NCBI GenBank assembly: GCA_030272155.1
Contig: CP126204.1
Span: 3,277,501 to 3,341,500, forward strand
Direction: 5' to 3'
DNA: 64,000 bases
Origin: Tetradesmus obliquus
Lineage: Eukaryota; Chlorophyta; Chlorophyceae; Sphaeropleales; Scenedesmaceae
This document shows, piece by piece, positions 46,705 to 57,214 of this stretch (position 1 is its first letter; each line of letters opens with the position of its first letter). The translations under genes were made by a program, and so were the position numbers. The notes under the pieces are model-generated. The model saw nothing but the letters and a program-made list of their open reading frames with translations. It was not told where the DNA came from and searched no databases.

Positions 46705-49700
46705 AGATGGCGCCTACATGGAGGGTTTCAAGGAGTTTCTGGCTGAGGCAGCAGCAGCAGGAGAGCGGGCCAAGCCCAGCCCTGGGGCTGGCGCTGACGC
46801 AAGCGGGCAGGGCCACCTGTGGCGGGACTGGAACGGGCTGAAGACGAAGCAGCGCATCGCCCTGCTGGGAGAGATGCAGAAGGTGCGGGGTTGACTGCAT
46901 TTGGAAGGGAAAAAAGGGACGAACACAGCTCCTGGCACTGCTGGCAGATACGTAGAAGATGCACGGCATTGGGGGTTTGGGGGTTGGGGCGGTCAGGTCT
47001 GGCGCTGACGCAAGCAGGCAGGGCCACTTGTGGCGCGACTGGAATGGGCTCAAGACCAAGCAGCGCATCGCCCTGCTGGGAGAGATGCAGAAGGTGCGGG
47101 TCAGAGATATACAAGGCAGTTTGGCAGGGGCGTAGGTCAGGGACTTGCAATGGTCCAGCGGGCAGGGCCGCTTGTGGCATGATTGAAAGGTTTGAAGACG
47201 AAACAGCACATCGCTCTGCTTGGGGGAATGCAGAAGGCGTGCTGCGCTGTGGGTTTGAGAAGCCGCAGTTTGAGGTGTTTTGAAAAGCGGATGACAGCAT
47301 CGCCCGGGTTTCTGTGGTGTGCTTGTACTGGCCCTTGCCGCAGTTGTGTTATACATAAAGGAAACGCGCATTGCCCCTGGTTCCCTGCTTTGTGCCTGCA
47401 GGCGCTTGAGTAGAAAGGCCAGGGAAGGACACACCATGACACTGCAAACAGTTCTCATGACTGCTGCTGCTGCTGTTGCGCCGCTGCAGGTGCTGGAGTG
47501 GACAGGCCAGGACGAGGCGTTCCGCCTGGTGAAGAAGCACCGGGGCCAGCCCTGGTCAGCGCTGCCGCATGCAGCCAAGAAGGCGCTCCTGGCTGCTGCA
47601 GACAAGATGGACTGGAGCTTCCTGGCAGAGATGGAGGAGGTATCGTGGGGTGTTACCTTTTTGTTCCTTTCATTTTTATGGGATTTCTGTGTTTGACCTT
47701 TTCCTGTAGCTGTGTGCGGCAGCCAAGAAGGCGCTGCTGGCTGCTGCCTACAAGATGGACTGGAGCTTCCTGGCAGAGATGGAGGAGGTGCACACATGCT
47801 TTTAGGTTACTTTCTGCATAACTGTGCAATTGATCCTTGTGTTGAGGTATTGTTTTTTTCCTGTTACTGCATGCGGCAGCCAAGAAGGCGCTGCTGGCTG
47901 TGCCTTACTGGACTTCACAAATCTCAACGAAGCGCTGCCCTGCATCCTGTTGTCCCCTGCTTACCTTCTGCAGGAGGGTGCAGAGATCGCCCACGCAGCA
48001 CACCTTTGGCAGGTCAACGAGCCTGTCCCTGCACTGTCAGCAGAGCCGGCACTGGCAGCTGCCCTGCTGGATGAGAGTGAGGGCCTGAAGGGCATGGTTG
48101 ACTCCGCTGACCTGGCGGTCAACGCGCTGTTGACCGGTCAACAGGAGGCGGTCATCGCCGGCCTGGCCCCTGCGGAGAAGCTGCAGGTGGGCTGGCTGAC
48201 AGGTTGGCTGCTATTTTGTAGCATACAGCATCCGCACCTGTGCATACGTCTCCACCCAATTAAAAACAAGAGGCGGTCGTTGCAGGCCTAAGGGTGCCAC
48301 AGAACCCTACAGGTAAGCTGGCTGGTAGTGGGATGCGCTGCTGGATGAGAGTGAGGGCCTGAAGGTCATGGTTGACTCCGCTGACCTGGCGGTCAACGCG
48401 CTGTTGACCGGTCAACAGGAGGCGGTCATCGCCGGCCTGGCCCCTGCGGAGAAGCTGCAGGTGGGCTGGTTCGACAGATGTTTCCGCTGTGCATGATATT
48501 CCCTGATTGAGATCTGCATAGCATACATGGTTGAATGCACGCCTGAGTATGTGCTGCTGCGGCAGGTTGGCGGGTTCACGCGCTCAGTGGACGTGCCCTG
48601 CTGGTCGGCTGTTAGGAGTTCCTGCTGTCTAGCAGCTGCTGCTGTTGCTGTGGCCATGCATGCTGCCTGTGCTGTTTGCTGCTGTGGGCCATGAATGTCT
48701 GTAAGAGCTGCTGCCGCGTGCTGCCTGCATGGTGCTTTCTGTCTGCTGCCGCGCAGGTTGGCGAATCCAGGCGCAAGGTAGACATGCTAAGGGAGGCAGC
48801 CCACCTCTGCTGCTGTCTGGCCGAGCTGCTGACGCTGCTTGTGTCATTGGGCATGCTGCCTGGTTTGTATTGTGTGTATGGAGGTTGGCAAGTCACGGCG
48901 CAAGGTGGACATGCTGAGGGAGGCAGCGCACCTCTGCTGCTGTCTGGAGGAGCTGCTGACGGTTTGTAACTAAGCATGCTGCCTGTATTGTGTTGGGTTT
49001 ATGCAGGTTGGCGAGTTGCGGCGCAAGGTGGACATGCTGAGGGAGGCAGCACATCTCTGAAGCCTCTTTCACCTCACGCTGCTTACATCATTGTGCGTGA
49101 TGTCCGCTCTGTGAGTTTCCAGTTGTGCAGGTTGGCGAGTCCAGGCGCAAAGTGGACATGCTGAGGAAGGCAGCACACCTTTGAAGCCTTTGTCTGCTGA
49201 CGCCTCCTCGTCATTGAGCATGATGTCTGCTATGTTGATCGCATTTCTGCAGGTTGGGGAGTCCAGGCGCAAGGTGGACGTGCTGAGGGAGGCAGCACAG
49301 GGCGGCCTGGGGCTGGGCAGCGGCGGCAAGGCAGCACGTGGGCAGCAGGTGAGAGCGCGGCAGTGCAGCACAGCATGCAGAGATATATACAAACAACAGC
49401 GTGCAGTGGTGTGAGTGTCTTATTATCAGTCCAGGAGCATGCATGCACGATTAGTTCAGCAGGATTGTCCTCAGCAGGGTGATTGCAAGACACTGCTGGT
49501 ACACATGCTGCCAGCAAGGTTGGCGTTGCATGAGGGTTCTCAAAGCTGCCTGCACATCTCTGCAACTGCTGCTGCTCCACTAAACTTTCCCAACTGTGCA
49601 GCATTGAGCTGTTCCTGCAAGGCACTACATTTGCTAGTAGCTAATGGCGCACCTGTTGCACTTGACTGTTGCAGGGCAGCGCTAACATTCTGCCCTTCCA

Positions 49701-52700
49701 TCTGCATCTGCTCCCTTGTCATCCCATGTTTAATCTGTGCAGCTGCTGGAGTTGCTGCGCGGCATCGCACTGGTTCCTGCAAGCAGCGCTGACCAGGAGG
49801 CCAAGGCAGCCGCTGTTGCAGCACTAGATGCAGCAGCAGACGAGGCAGTAGCACCCCTGAAGGAGCAGCACACCACCGCAGCTGCTGCTGCAGCTGCTGC
49901 TGCACGCAGCCAGGCACTTGCTGCTACACTGGGAGGGCAGATCCGCTTCGCACCTGGCAAGCCAGCCCTGTCTGCTGCTGCAGCAGCGGCGGTCATTGCT
50001 GTAGCATGTGATGAGTCAGCAGCAGCAATGGCTGCGCTGAGCAGCGCAGCGGGGCTTGCAGGAGGGCTTGCAGCGAAGCGTGCTGCTGCAGAGCAGCTGA
50101 TGGGCCTGGGCAGTATCACTGAGAGCACTGCTGCTGCACTGGCTGCTGTGATGGGCGAGAGTGAGGCTGCAGGAGAGGTGCTGGGCCAGCTGAGCGAGTC
50201 GGCTGAGAAGCTGCAGGTGCGCTTGTGTGTTATGTGTGTATGTGTGGTTGTTTGTTGACCTGCGGCATGTGGTGGATGCACCTGTATCGTTTGTGCAGCC
50301 CGGACTTGGTGCTGGTTGATGCTGTGTGATTTGGCACTTTCAGCTGGCAGCTGGTGTTGTTGGATAGCTGCAAGTAAGACTTGCAGCAACCTGTGGGCTG
50401 CTGTGCGTGTGTCCTGCCAGGTCTTCTGAGGCACGCACGTGTGCTTCTACACATAAGTACCTGCCACTGTCGGCTGTTTCGAAATGTTGCCAGTTCCTAC
50501 GTTTCAGCGCAAAACACGTGCATCTAGCTGACAACAACGCTGTGCTGCGCTAACTTTGACCAACATTTTACCAACAGGAGGCGTCCATCAAGTTTGCAGA
50601 GCTCAAGCTGAAGGCAGAGGCCGCAGCCGCAAAGCAGCAGCCAGCAGATGATGCAGCAGCAGACGCCGAGGCCAATGCTGCAGCAGCAGACGCTGACTCA
50701 GCAGCAGTGTCTGCTGTCGAGGAGGCGTTGACCGCGGTCAAAACAGCAGCAGAGCAGCTGCCAGGCTTGCAGGAAAGTCCTGCAGCAGCAGAGGAGGAGC
50801 AGGAGGGTGTGGAGGGGCCTGCTGCTGTTACAGTTGACTCGGTCAAAGAGGCTTTGCTGGCGGAGGTGGAAGAGAGGGTGGCAGTTGTTGAGGAGAGGAC
50901 CAAGCAGCAGCAGGAGGCGGCTCTGCAGGTGTGGTGTGGCTGCAGGATGGCTGCTGCAACACCTGGTTGTTTGCTGTCATGCTGTCAAGTTCTTTGCTGT
51001 GCTTGTACGTGTTTTAACTTTCCCCTGTAGAGTATACCCAGGCTGTTACAGGTCATGATGTTCGAACGTGCCGCTCAAACTGCAGCTGCTGATATGTTTC
51101 CGCCACTTTCCCTCTGTGCAGAATGCCCGCTCTCGCGAGCGCATGAGCGCTCTGCTCACCAAGGCAAAGAAGCTGCAGCAGCCCGCAGCAGTAGCAGCAG
51201 CAGCAGCAGCACCTCAGGCACCCGCAGAGGGCAGTACTGATGACTCAGCAGAGCAGCAGCAGCAGCAGCCTGAGGAGCCTGCCATGTCAGCAGCAGAGAG
51301 GCTTGCTGTTGCTGAGGAGTTCCTGAAGCAGCTGGGGGCGCGGCCGCTGGCTGCTGCGCTGGGCGATTTGAACAAACTGATGGAGGCACAGGCTGGCCCT
51401 GACAACACGCGGCAGGTGGGTGGTGCATAAAACAATTAGCATTCAAATATCTGGGTTTACACGTGTTGGCTGGCTGCTGCGCTGGGGGATCTGAACAAGC
51501 TCATGGAGGCACAGGCAGGGCCCGACAGCACGCCGCAGGTGGGTTACAGCGGTACACTTCTAGCTGCTTGAAAGTTGTATGTGTTATGTTTCGTGCTGCT
51601 GGCTGCTGCCCTGGGGACCTCAACAAACCAATGGAGGCTCGGCACATCATTCCCACTGTTGTTCCTCCTGCTCTTTTCCTGCAGGCTGCTGCAGCGAGCC
51701 TGGCCGCAGGCATCGCGCTTGAAGAGGCCAGCAATGCATCCCTCAGCAAGCTGGGCCAGCTGCTGTCAGAGATCCAGCTGGCGGATGCAGTAATCGGGCT
51801 GGAGATGGGGCCGGGGGTTATGCCGGCACTCGACAAGCTGTCAGCATACATGGCAGCCAAGCAGGCGGAGGCAGCGTGAGTGTCCTATGCGTGGTTTGGT
51901 TTGGTTGCGCTGTGTTATATTGGCTGTGTATTGAACGGCTTGTTGCTGAATGTTGGTTTGTTACATGTTGCTTTGACGGGGTGCGCTGTAATGGTGTGGT
52001 GCGTGTGCATGTGTGTCGGAGATCCAGCTGGCAGATGCAGCAATCGGGCTGGCGATGGGCCCGGGGGTTATACCGGCACTCGACAAGCTGTCAGCATACA
52101 TGGCAGCCAAGCAGGCGGAGGCTGCGTGAGTGAAAGTTTGGTGTAGTTGAATGGTGTATACTGAACATGTGCAGCACATGCAGCAGTTGGGATCAAATGT
52201 CACATTCGCAAGTTCAAGGTGAACTTGCCGCCAGCGCCGAGTGCCGAGCGTTCTGTGCCATGTCACAGTTGATTGCGGACAAAGCTTGCTGCTGCTGCTG
52301 CTGCTGCTTGCTGGACTGCCTGTTGCAGTGCTGCTGGCGAGGAGGGCTCTGATGACGTGGCCAGCACCCCCAAGGGCGCCATCGACAAGTGCATGGAGCA
52401 GGTGCGGCGAGCTTCCTTAATGCAGCCAGGTTTCCTTGCTTGTAGCAAGTGGACCTTTCATGTGCTGCATAGGGGAAGCTCTATGTTGTTTATGATGTGT
52501 GCCGTGCCGGCCTGGTGGTGCTGGGCCTGAGCAGTCCCAAAACCGCCTGTACTATAACAGTGTGTTACTTTCTTGTTATAACGCAGGTGGAGGCGCTGCG
52601 CCGTGACGGCCTGGTGGTGCTGGGCCTGAGCAGTGCGCAGTACCGGCAGCTGGGCATGCTGCGCGAGGCCACCGCCAACCTGAGCACATCACTGGACGCG

Positions 52701-53960
52701 CTGAGATACGACAGGTGCGTGTGGTGGCTTAGAGGGGACAACCCCAGCTTGTGTGTGTATGGCTGGTTTTAGCAGTTGGCACAGCAGCACATTTGCATGC
52801 CTCGGCATAAGATTGGAGCTGTGTCGGCTGAGAGGGGCAGCTGCGCATGCTGCGGGAGGCAACCGCAAAACATGAGCATGTCACTGGACGCGTTGACATA
52901 CAACAGGTGAGGCTGCAGTGCGGCCACAGGGCAGACTTACATATTCTGAAGTGAGGGCTTGATGTGTGGAGGTTGTCTGCAGCAGCTGGCAGTGCTGCTC
53001 ATGAGCATGCCTCGACTCAACTGACTCAAGAGTGGCACACTGTCTGGCTGAGACAGTTGATTGCTCTGCAACGATAACTGTGGAGAGATATGTGTTGCAC
53101 TGCTGCCGCAGGTGTGTCTCCGCGCTGAAGGATGTGTCTGCACAGCTGGGCCCCATTGGTGCTGCCATTCAGCTTGATTTAATAAGCACCGCTGACGAAC
53201 GTAGTCAGAGTAACAGATGTTGTTGTCCGCTGCTGTCCCAGGTGTGTCTCCGCGCTGAAGGATGTGTCTGCGCAGCTGGGCCCCATTGGTGCTGCCATCC
53301 ACACCAAGCTGGCAACATTGCTGACGGACACATTCAATTGTATGTGTGATATTGTCTGCGGTGGCCGCAGGTGTGTGTCTGCACTGAAGGACGTGGCGGG
53401 GCAGCTGGGCCCCATCGGTGCGGTCATCCAGACCAAGCTGGCAGCCACACTAACTCATCTCATGCATTCAAGTTCGTGCTGCCATGTTGCTGCAGGTGTG
53501 TGTCTGCGCTGAAGGACGTGGCGGGACAGCTGGGCCCCATTGGCGCGGCCATCCAGACCAAGCTGGCTGCCACTGAGGACGAGGCACTGAGGCAGCTCAT
53601 GAGCGAGCAGAAGGCCCTGGCCGTCGACCTGTTCGGCAAGCTGCAGGTGTGTATTGTCAGATTTTGGTTGGTTCGTTAATTGGGTGATTGGTTGGGTGTT
53701 TAGGGTTGCGCAGCCATTGAGGGTAAGGCCTTGAGGCAGCTCATGAGCGAGCAGAAAGCCCTGGCTGTTGGCCTGTTTGGCAAGCTGCAGGTGTGGCAAA
53801 CCACCAATTAGGTGGTGGGCTGAGCTTTGTATACAGAGGCTGTTGCGTCAGGACTGCGGCAAACGGTCCTTATGGTACTGCTGTACGTGGAGTGAGTTGC
53901 TGCACACGTCCGGAGCCATATGCTCACAGCTTCTGGGCCGTGGTTACTGAGCACTGCTGC

Positions 53961-53996
<36 letters not shown>

Positions 53997-54253
53997 CAGG
54001 CGTTCCTGTCATTTGAGGAGAGCATCAGGGGCCCACTCAAGAAGAGCCTGAGGGAGCTCAACAGCCTGGCCGGTGAGTTGTTATGACATGTTACATAACA
54101 GTGTGACACTTGCCATTACTGTCATGCCACATTTTATGCTGTGATGATGTTCTGCTTTGCACATTTCACTTGCATGCCTCAAGTTACCACAGGCATTCCG
54201 TGCAGTGATTAGATCCGTGCATTTGTTGCAGCATTTCTTGCTGATCCTGCTTG

Positions 54254-54286
<33 letters not shown>

Positions 54287-55295
54287 AGGTGGCATCGGCG
54301 CGCCCCGCACGCCGTCCGGCTGTGCTGCAGCAGCCCTCAAGCTGGACATGGCAGCAGAGGAGGCACAGAAGCTGCAGGTGCGTACTTTAGGGTTTTGTTT
54401 GTTCATGTCCAAGGTTTAGTGATATGCAATGGCAGGTTTGAGGTCTAGATGTGCTGTGAAAGCCCTCAAGCTGGACATGGCGGCTGAGGAGGCGCAGAAG
54501 CTGCAGGTGTGTATGTTGGCGATCCAGGTCCGGAGTTGTTTGCGTTGCTCTGGCTGTGTTTGTGATCAAGTGTGCTTGCGCCGGGGGCTCACCCCAAGCA
54601 CATTCGATCGCCAACCCTGCCGTTTATTAAACTTCAGGGAACCCAACCCTTTCGTTGTTTATTTAGGGGCTACTAAGGCTACCACCAGATCTGGCTGGCT
54701 GTCCCTGCCTGCTGCTCGCAGCAAAGCTGCTCCTACACATAATACTACGCGTGTTACTCACATGTCATCTAACTCACCATGTCTATCAATGCTGCGTGGT
54801 GTGTTGCTGTTCCTACGGATCTGATGGCTGATCTTGCTGCCTCCAAGCTCTTGGTACAATATGTTATGTAGCAGTGCAACCAATTTGCTTAGTTGCTCCT
54901 GCAGGACTTGCTGGCTGAGCTGGATGCCTCCATGAGCGAGGCTGCCTCCTCACCTCCAACATGTTACATTTCAACAGATGGTGAATTTTGACTTCTGTCA
55001 TTTTGATTCTTTACAGGACCTGCTGGCTGAGCTGGCTGCCTCCAAGGGTGAGGCAGCAGAGGACACTGCAGCTGCCCCTGCTCCCGACAGCGTGGCAGCA
55101 ACACAGAAGATTGTAGACACCCTGCAGGGCACAGTGGAGGCCCTGCAGGCCTCTCTGTCGAGCCTGTCAGCTCATGTGGCACTGCGCGCACGCGCATTGG
55201 ACCCTGCAGTTGCTGCTGCTGCGGCGGCGGCTGGCCTGGAGGGGGCAGACCTGGACTTGAACACACTGGACAACATGGAGCCAGAGCGTGAGTGA
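45957..55295 (+). CDS. Large Ala-rich coiled-coil protein, function unknown
   Basis: Fifteen exons join in phase: 45957-46071, 46707-46882, 47490-47639, 47974-48186, 49253-49348, 49743-50216, 50578-50928, 51122-51415, 51685-51875, 52329-52401, 52587-52714, 53496-53646, 54000-54072, 54289-54377, 55017-55295; 950 residues. It starts MAALLPWDALFLAGFAVSG, with a short hydrophobic stretch that could be a membrane or targeting segment. Conserved-looking blocks follow (GHLWRDWNGLKTKQRIALLG, KMDWSFLAEMEE, CVSALKDVAGQLGPIG, FEESIRGPLKKSLRELNSLAG) between Ala/Glu/Lys-rich helices that look like coiled coil. I do not recognise the family. Stop is TGA at 55293 in the terminal exon, followed by partial copies of that exon. 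Almost every exon has neighbouring partial copies. Confidence 0.7.
46555..46630 (+). repeat. Acceptor-side copy of exon 2, large Ala-rich gene
   Basis: GGAYKEFFKQFLAEAAAA after an acceptor repeats DGAYMEGFKEFLAEAAAA of exon 2, about 150 bp upstream. A long (CTG)n tract separates it from the intact acceptor at 46706. Confidence 0.88.
46995..47240 (+). repeat. Two donor-side copies of exon 2, large Ala-rich gene
   Basis: GHLWRDWNGLKTKQRIALLGEMQK plus donor recurs at about 47000-47100 and, degraded, at 47155-47240. Confidence 0.9.
47705..47905 (+). repeat. Donor-side copies of exon 3, large Ala-rich gene
   Basis: AAKKALLAA.KMDWSFLAEMEE plus donor recurs at about 47718-47792; a shorter copy is at 47872-47905. 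Confidence 0.88.
48335..48470 (+). repeat. Donor-side copy of exon 4, large Ala-rich gene
   Basis: About 128 bp almost identical to the end of exon 4 (LLDESEGLK...LAPAEKLQ) with the donor GTGGGC. Confidence 0.93.
48755..49190 (+). repeat. Four acceptor-side copies of exon 5, large Ala-rich gene
   Basis: Acceptor plus VGESRRKVDVLREAA recurs at about 48757, 48883, 49006 and 49130 before the intact exon (49253), a regular step of 123-126 bp. Confidence 0.93.
51463..51660 (+). repeat. Donor-side copies of exon 8, large Ala-rich gene
   Basis: LAAALGDLNKLMEAQAGPD...Q plus donor recurs at about 51468-51540, with a shorter copy at 51595-51645. Confidence 0.88.
52015..52135 (+). repeat. Donor-side copy of exon 9, large Ala-rich gene
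   Basis: EIQLADA.IGL.MGPGV.PALDKLSAYMAAKQAEAA plus GTGAGT is repeated nearly intact about 250 bp downstream. Confidence 0.93.
52495..52545 (+). repeat. Acceptor-side copy of exon 11, large Ala-rich gene
   Basis: GLVVLGLSS text recurs about 95 bp upstream of the intact exon; a donor-side copy follows at about 52835-52910. Confidence 0.75.
53105..53460 (+). repeat. Three acceptor-side copies of exon 12, large Ala-rich gene
   Basis: Acceptor plus CVSALKDV..QLGPIGA.IQ recurs at about 53112, 53242 and 53371 before the intact exon at 53496 (steps 126-130 bp). A donor-side copy lies at 53720-53795. Confidence 0.93.
54455..54510 (+). repeat. Donor-side copy of exon 14, large Ala-rich gene
   Basis: ALKLDMAAEEAQKLQ plus donor repeated 130 bp downstream. 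Confidence 0.9.
54815..54955 (+). repeat. Acceptor-side copies of exon 15, large Ala-rich gene
   Basis: DLLAELDAS after a GCAG acceptor (about 54901-54950) and a weaker LMADLAASK copy (about 54822-54855) precede the intact exon at 55017. Confidence 0.82.
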
Positions 55296-55374
55296 AGTGG
55301 AAGTGGGGTTTTACCGCTTCTGTTTGAGGGTTTAGTGTGTGTTGCTGGCAGGCTTTAGGTTGTCGTGACATGTT

Positions 55375-55695
55375 CCATGGCACAGTGGAGGCCCTACAGG
55401 CCTCTCTGTGTAGCCTGTCAGTTCATGTGGCGCTGCGCGCACGCGCATTGGACCCAGCGGTTGCTGCTGCGGCTGCTGCGGCTGGCCTGGAGGGCGCTGA
55501 CCTGGACCTGAACACCCTGGACAAGATGGAGCCAGAGCGTGAGTGGAAGTGAGGTTTAGGGGTGTTATGACATGCGTTTCAGTGTGCTGCTGTTGCAGGG
55601 TTGAGGGCTGAGTTGGTGGAGCGGCGGCTGGCCTGGAGGGGGCAGACTTGGACCTAAACACGCTGGACAACATGGAGCCAGTGCTTGAGTGGGGT
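55375..55695 (+). repeat. Two copies of the terminal exon, large Ala-rich gene
   Basis: GTVEALQASL...LRARALDPAVAA...LNTLDKMEPERE recurs at about 55378-55552, and its last part again at 55615-55690. Confidence 0.92.
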
Positions 55696-55862
55696 TTAAG
55701 GGTTATGGTTTTGTGTTAGAGGGTTTAGTGCGCTAATCTGGCAGGGTTTGGTGTTTGACTTGCTGCCAGCTGCCTGCTGGTGGCAAACAACCAACCTGCG
55801 CCTTCTGAGCCTTGGCCCTCTTGGTGGTCAGTAATTTTTGTGTTTACTGTACGCCTGGCCAT

Positions 55863-55998
55863 ACCGCAAAGCTTCGTAGCTCGCTGCTGCTTCCCTCAAG
55901 CACCGAGCATTGGGATACTTTGCGAGAGCACGCCTGTTGTATCTGGCACGCTTGGGCCTCACACTAATGAGGCATGCCGAGCTACTGATCAGCAGCAC
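55863..55998 (+). repeat. Dispersed structured repeat, copy 1
   Basis: Matches 61593-61728 at roughly 95 percent by eye. An outer GCAAAG...CTTTGC stem encloses an inner hairpin of the GCTCGCTGCT...AAGCA.CGAGC type. It could be a small non-autonomous element or a structured RNA. Confidence 0.75.
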
Positions 55999-56049
55999 AC
56001 CTACGTTTGCATATTGTCATATGTTCAGTCCGCCAGAGGAGTAAAGCAT

Positions 56050-56450
56050 GTGTCTGGTTTGACATGCAGTAGCTGGCATGGTGAGAGGATGGGAGCTGCC
56101 CGCTTTGATGCATTGTATTTGAGCTGGGTCCAGCAACGATCAACATCCCAGTTGCCTGGGACATTGACTGTCACTGGATCCAGCTTGGCTACAATGCATC
56201 CACGCAGGCATTCACCATACTGTCACCATATGAGGTGCCCGCAGTCTTGTAAAGTGCGTCATGCACTTGTCTGGTTTGGCGGGCAGCAGCTTATGTGGTG
56301 AGAAGATGGGAGATGCCCGTGTAGATGCATTGTAGAACCAGCTGCCATCCAGCAACAATCAACATCCCAGTTGCCTGGGACATTGACTGTCTCTGGATCC
56401 AGCTTGGCTACAATGCATCCACGCAGGCATTGACCAAACTATCACCATGT
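56050..56450 (+). repeat. 220 bp tandem duplication
   Basis: Two units offset by about 220 bp share long blocks (CATCCCAGTTGCCTGGGACA; CTGGATCCAGCTTGGCTACA; TGGTGAGA.GATGGGAG). They match no exon in this window, so they may derive from a lost gene. Confidence 0.8.
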
Positions 56451-57214
56451 GGGGTACTGCATGCCAAACCCTGCCCTGTGCTGTCAGCCATGCAGCCATA
56501 GCAGCCATGCAGCCATAGCATGCCAAACCCTGCCCTGTACTGCCAGCCATCGTGCAGCCATAGCTCTAAGTAGCACTTGTGCTCTGATGAATAGCAAGCA
56601 GCCGCCGAGACCTTGTTGCAACGTGCAGCTGTAGTGCAGCAGTTGTGTACACACCACATGTGTTGAGGCTGGCAGCAACTTGCAAGCCTTGCATCGAGCC
56701 AGTGCCGCAGCTTCGGGGCATCCCGATGTATGACATGAGCCAAGCATTTGCTGCGTTGCACGTACTCAAAATGTCCTGGCCCAGAAGTCGACAACAGAGG
56801 GCTTGTACATTATCAGCATTCCCTTGTCAGATACCCTCTGGCCAAAGCTGGCCTGGTCGATTTGTGTGTGGGCGTGATGCAGCAATGTGGTGACCGTCAC
56901 ACCCTCTGGTCACAGCTCGACAATGCGCAGGGTCTGCGGGAATGCAGGGATTTGCAAGGTGCCTTGCAGATCCCTGCCTACCCGCGAAACCTGAGCATTG
57001 TCGAGCTGCGGCCAAAAGGCGTGGCAATTTTGAGAAGCAAACAGCAAAAGTCCCATGTTTCGGTGGTTTGCTGCATGGCAGAGTGGCAGGCTGAAGGCTT
57101 CACTTGTTTCTCTTCTTCAGAATCATGTTGGAAGTGTGCAAAAGCGTATAACAAGTATTCATTTGCGATCAACCCTTGTTGCGTGTTCCAACGAAGTCAC
57201 AGCAAGCCAACAAG

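Larger units (their letters stand above)
55296..57214. other. Intergenic region with tandem and dispersed repeats
   Basis: Beyond the exon copies it holds a dispersed 136 bp repeat (55863-55998), a 220 bp tandem duplication (about 56050-56450), a short repeat of GCATGCCAAACCCTGCCCTG at 56458-56545, and TGTAA at 56249. No gene is supported. Confidence 0.5.

Noticed and set aside
46565..47797. 410-codon minus-strand frame
   Set aside because: Antisense to exons and echoes of the Ala-rich gene; its repeats simply mirror the plus-strand copies.
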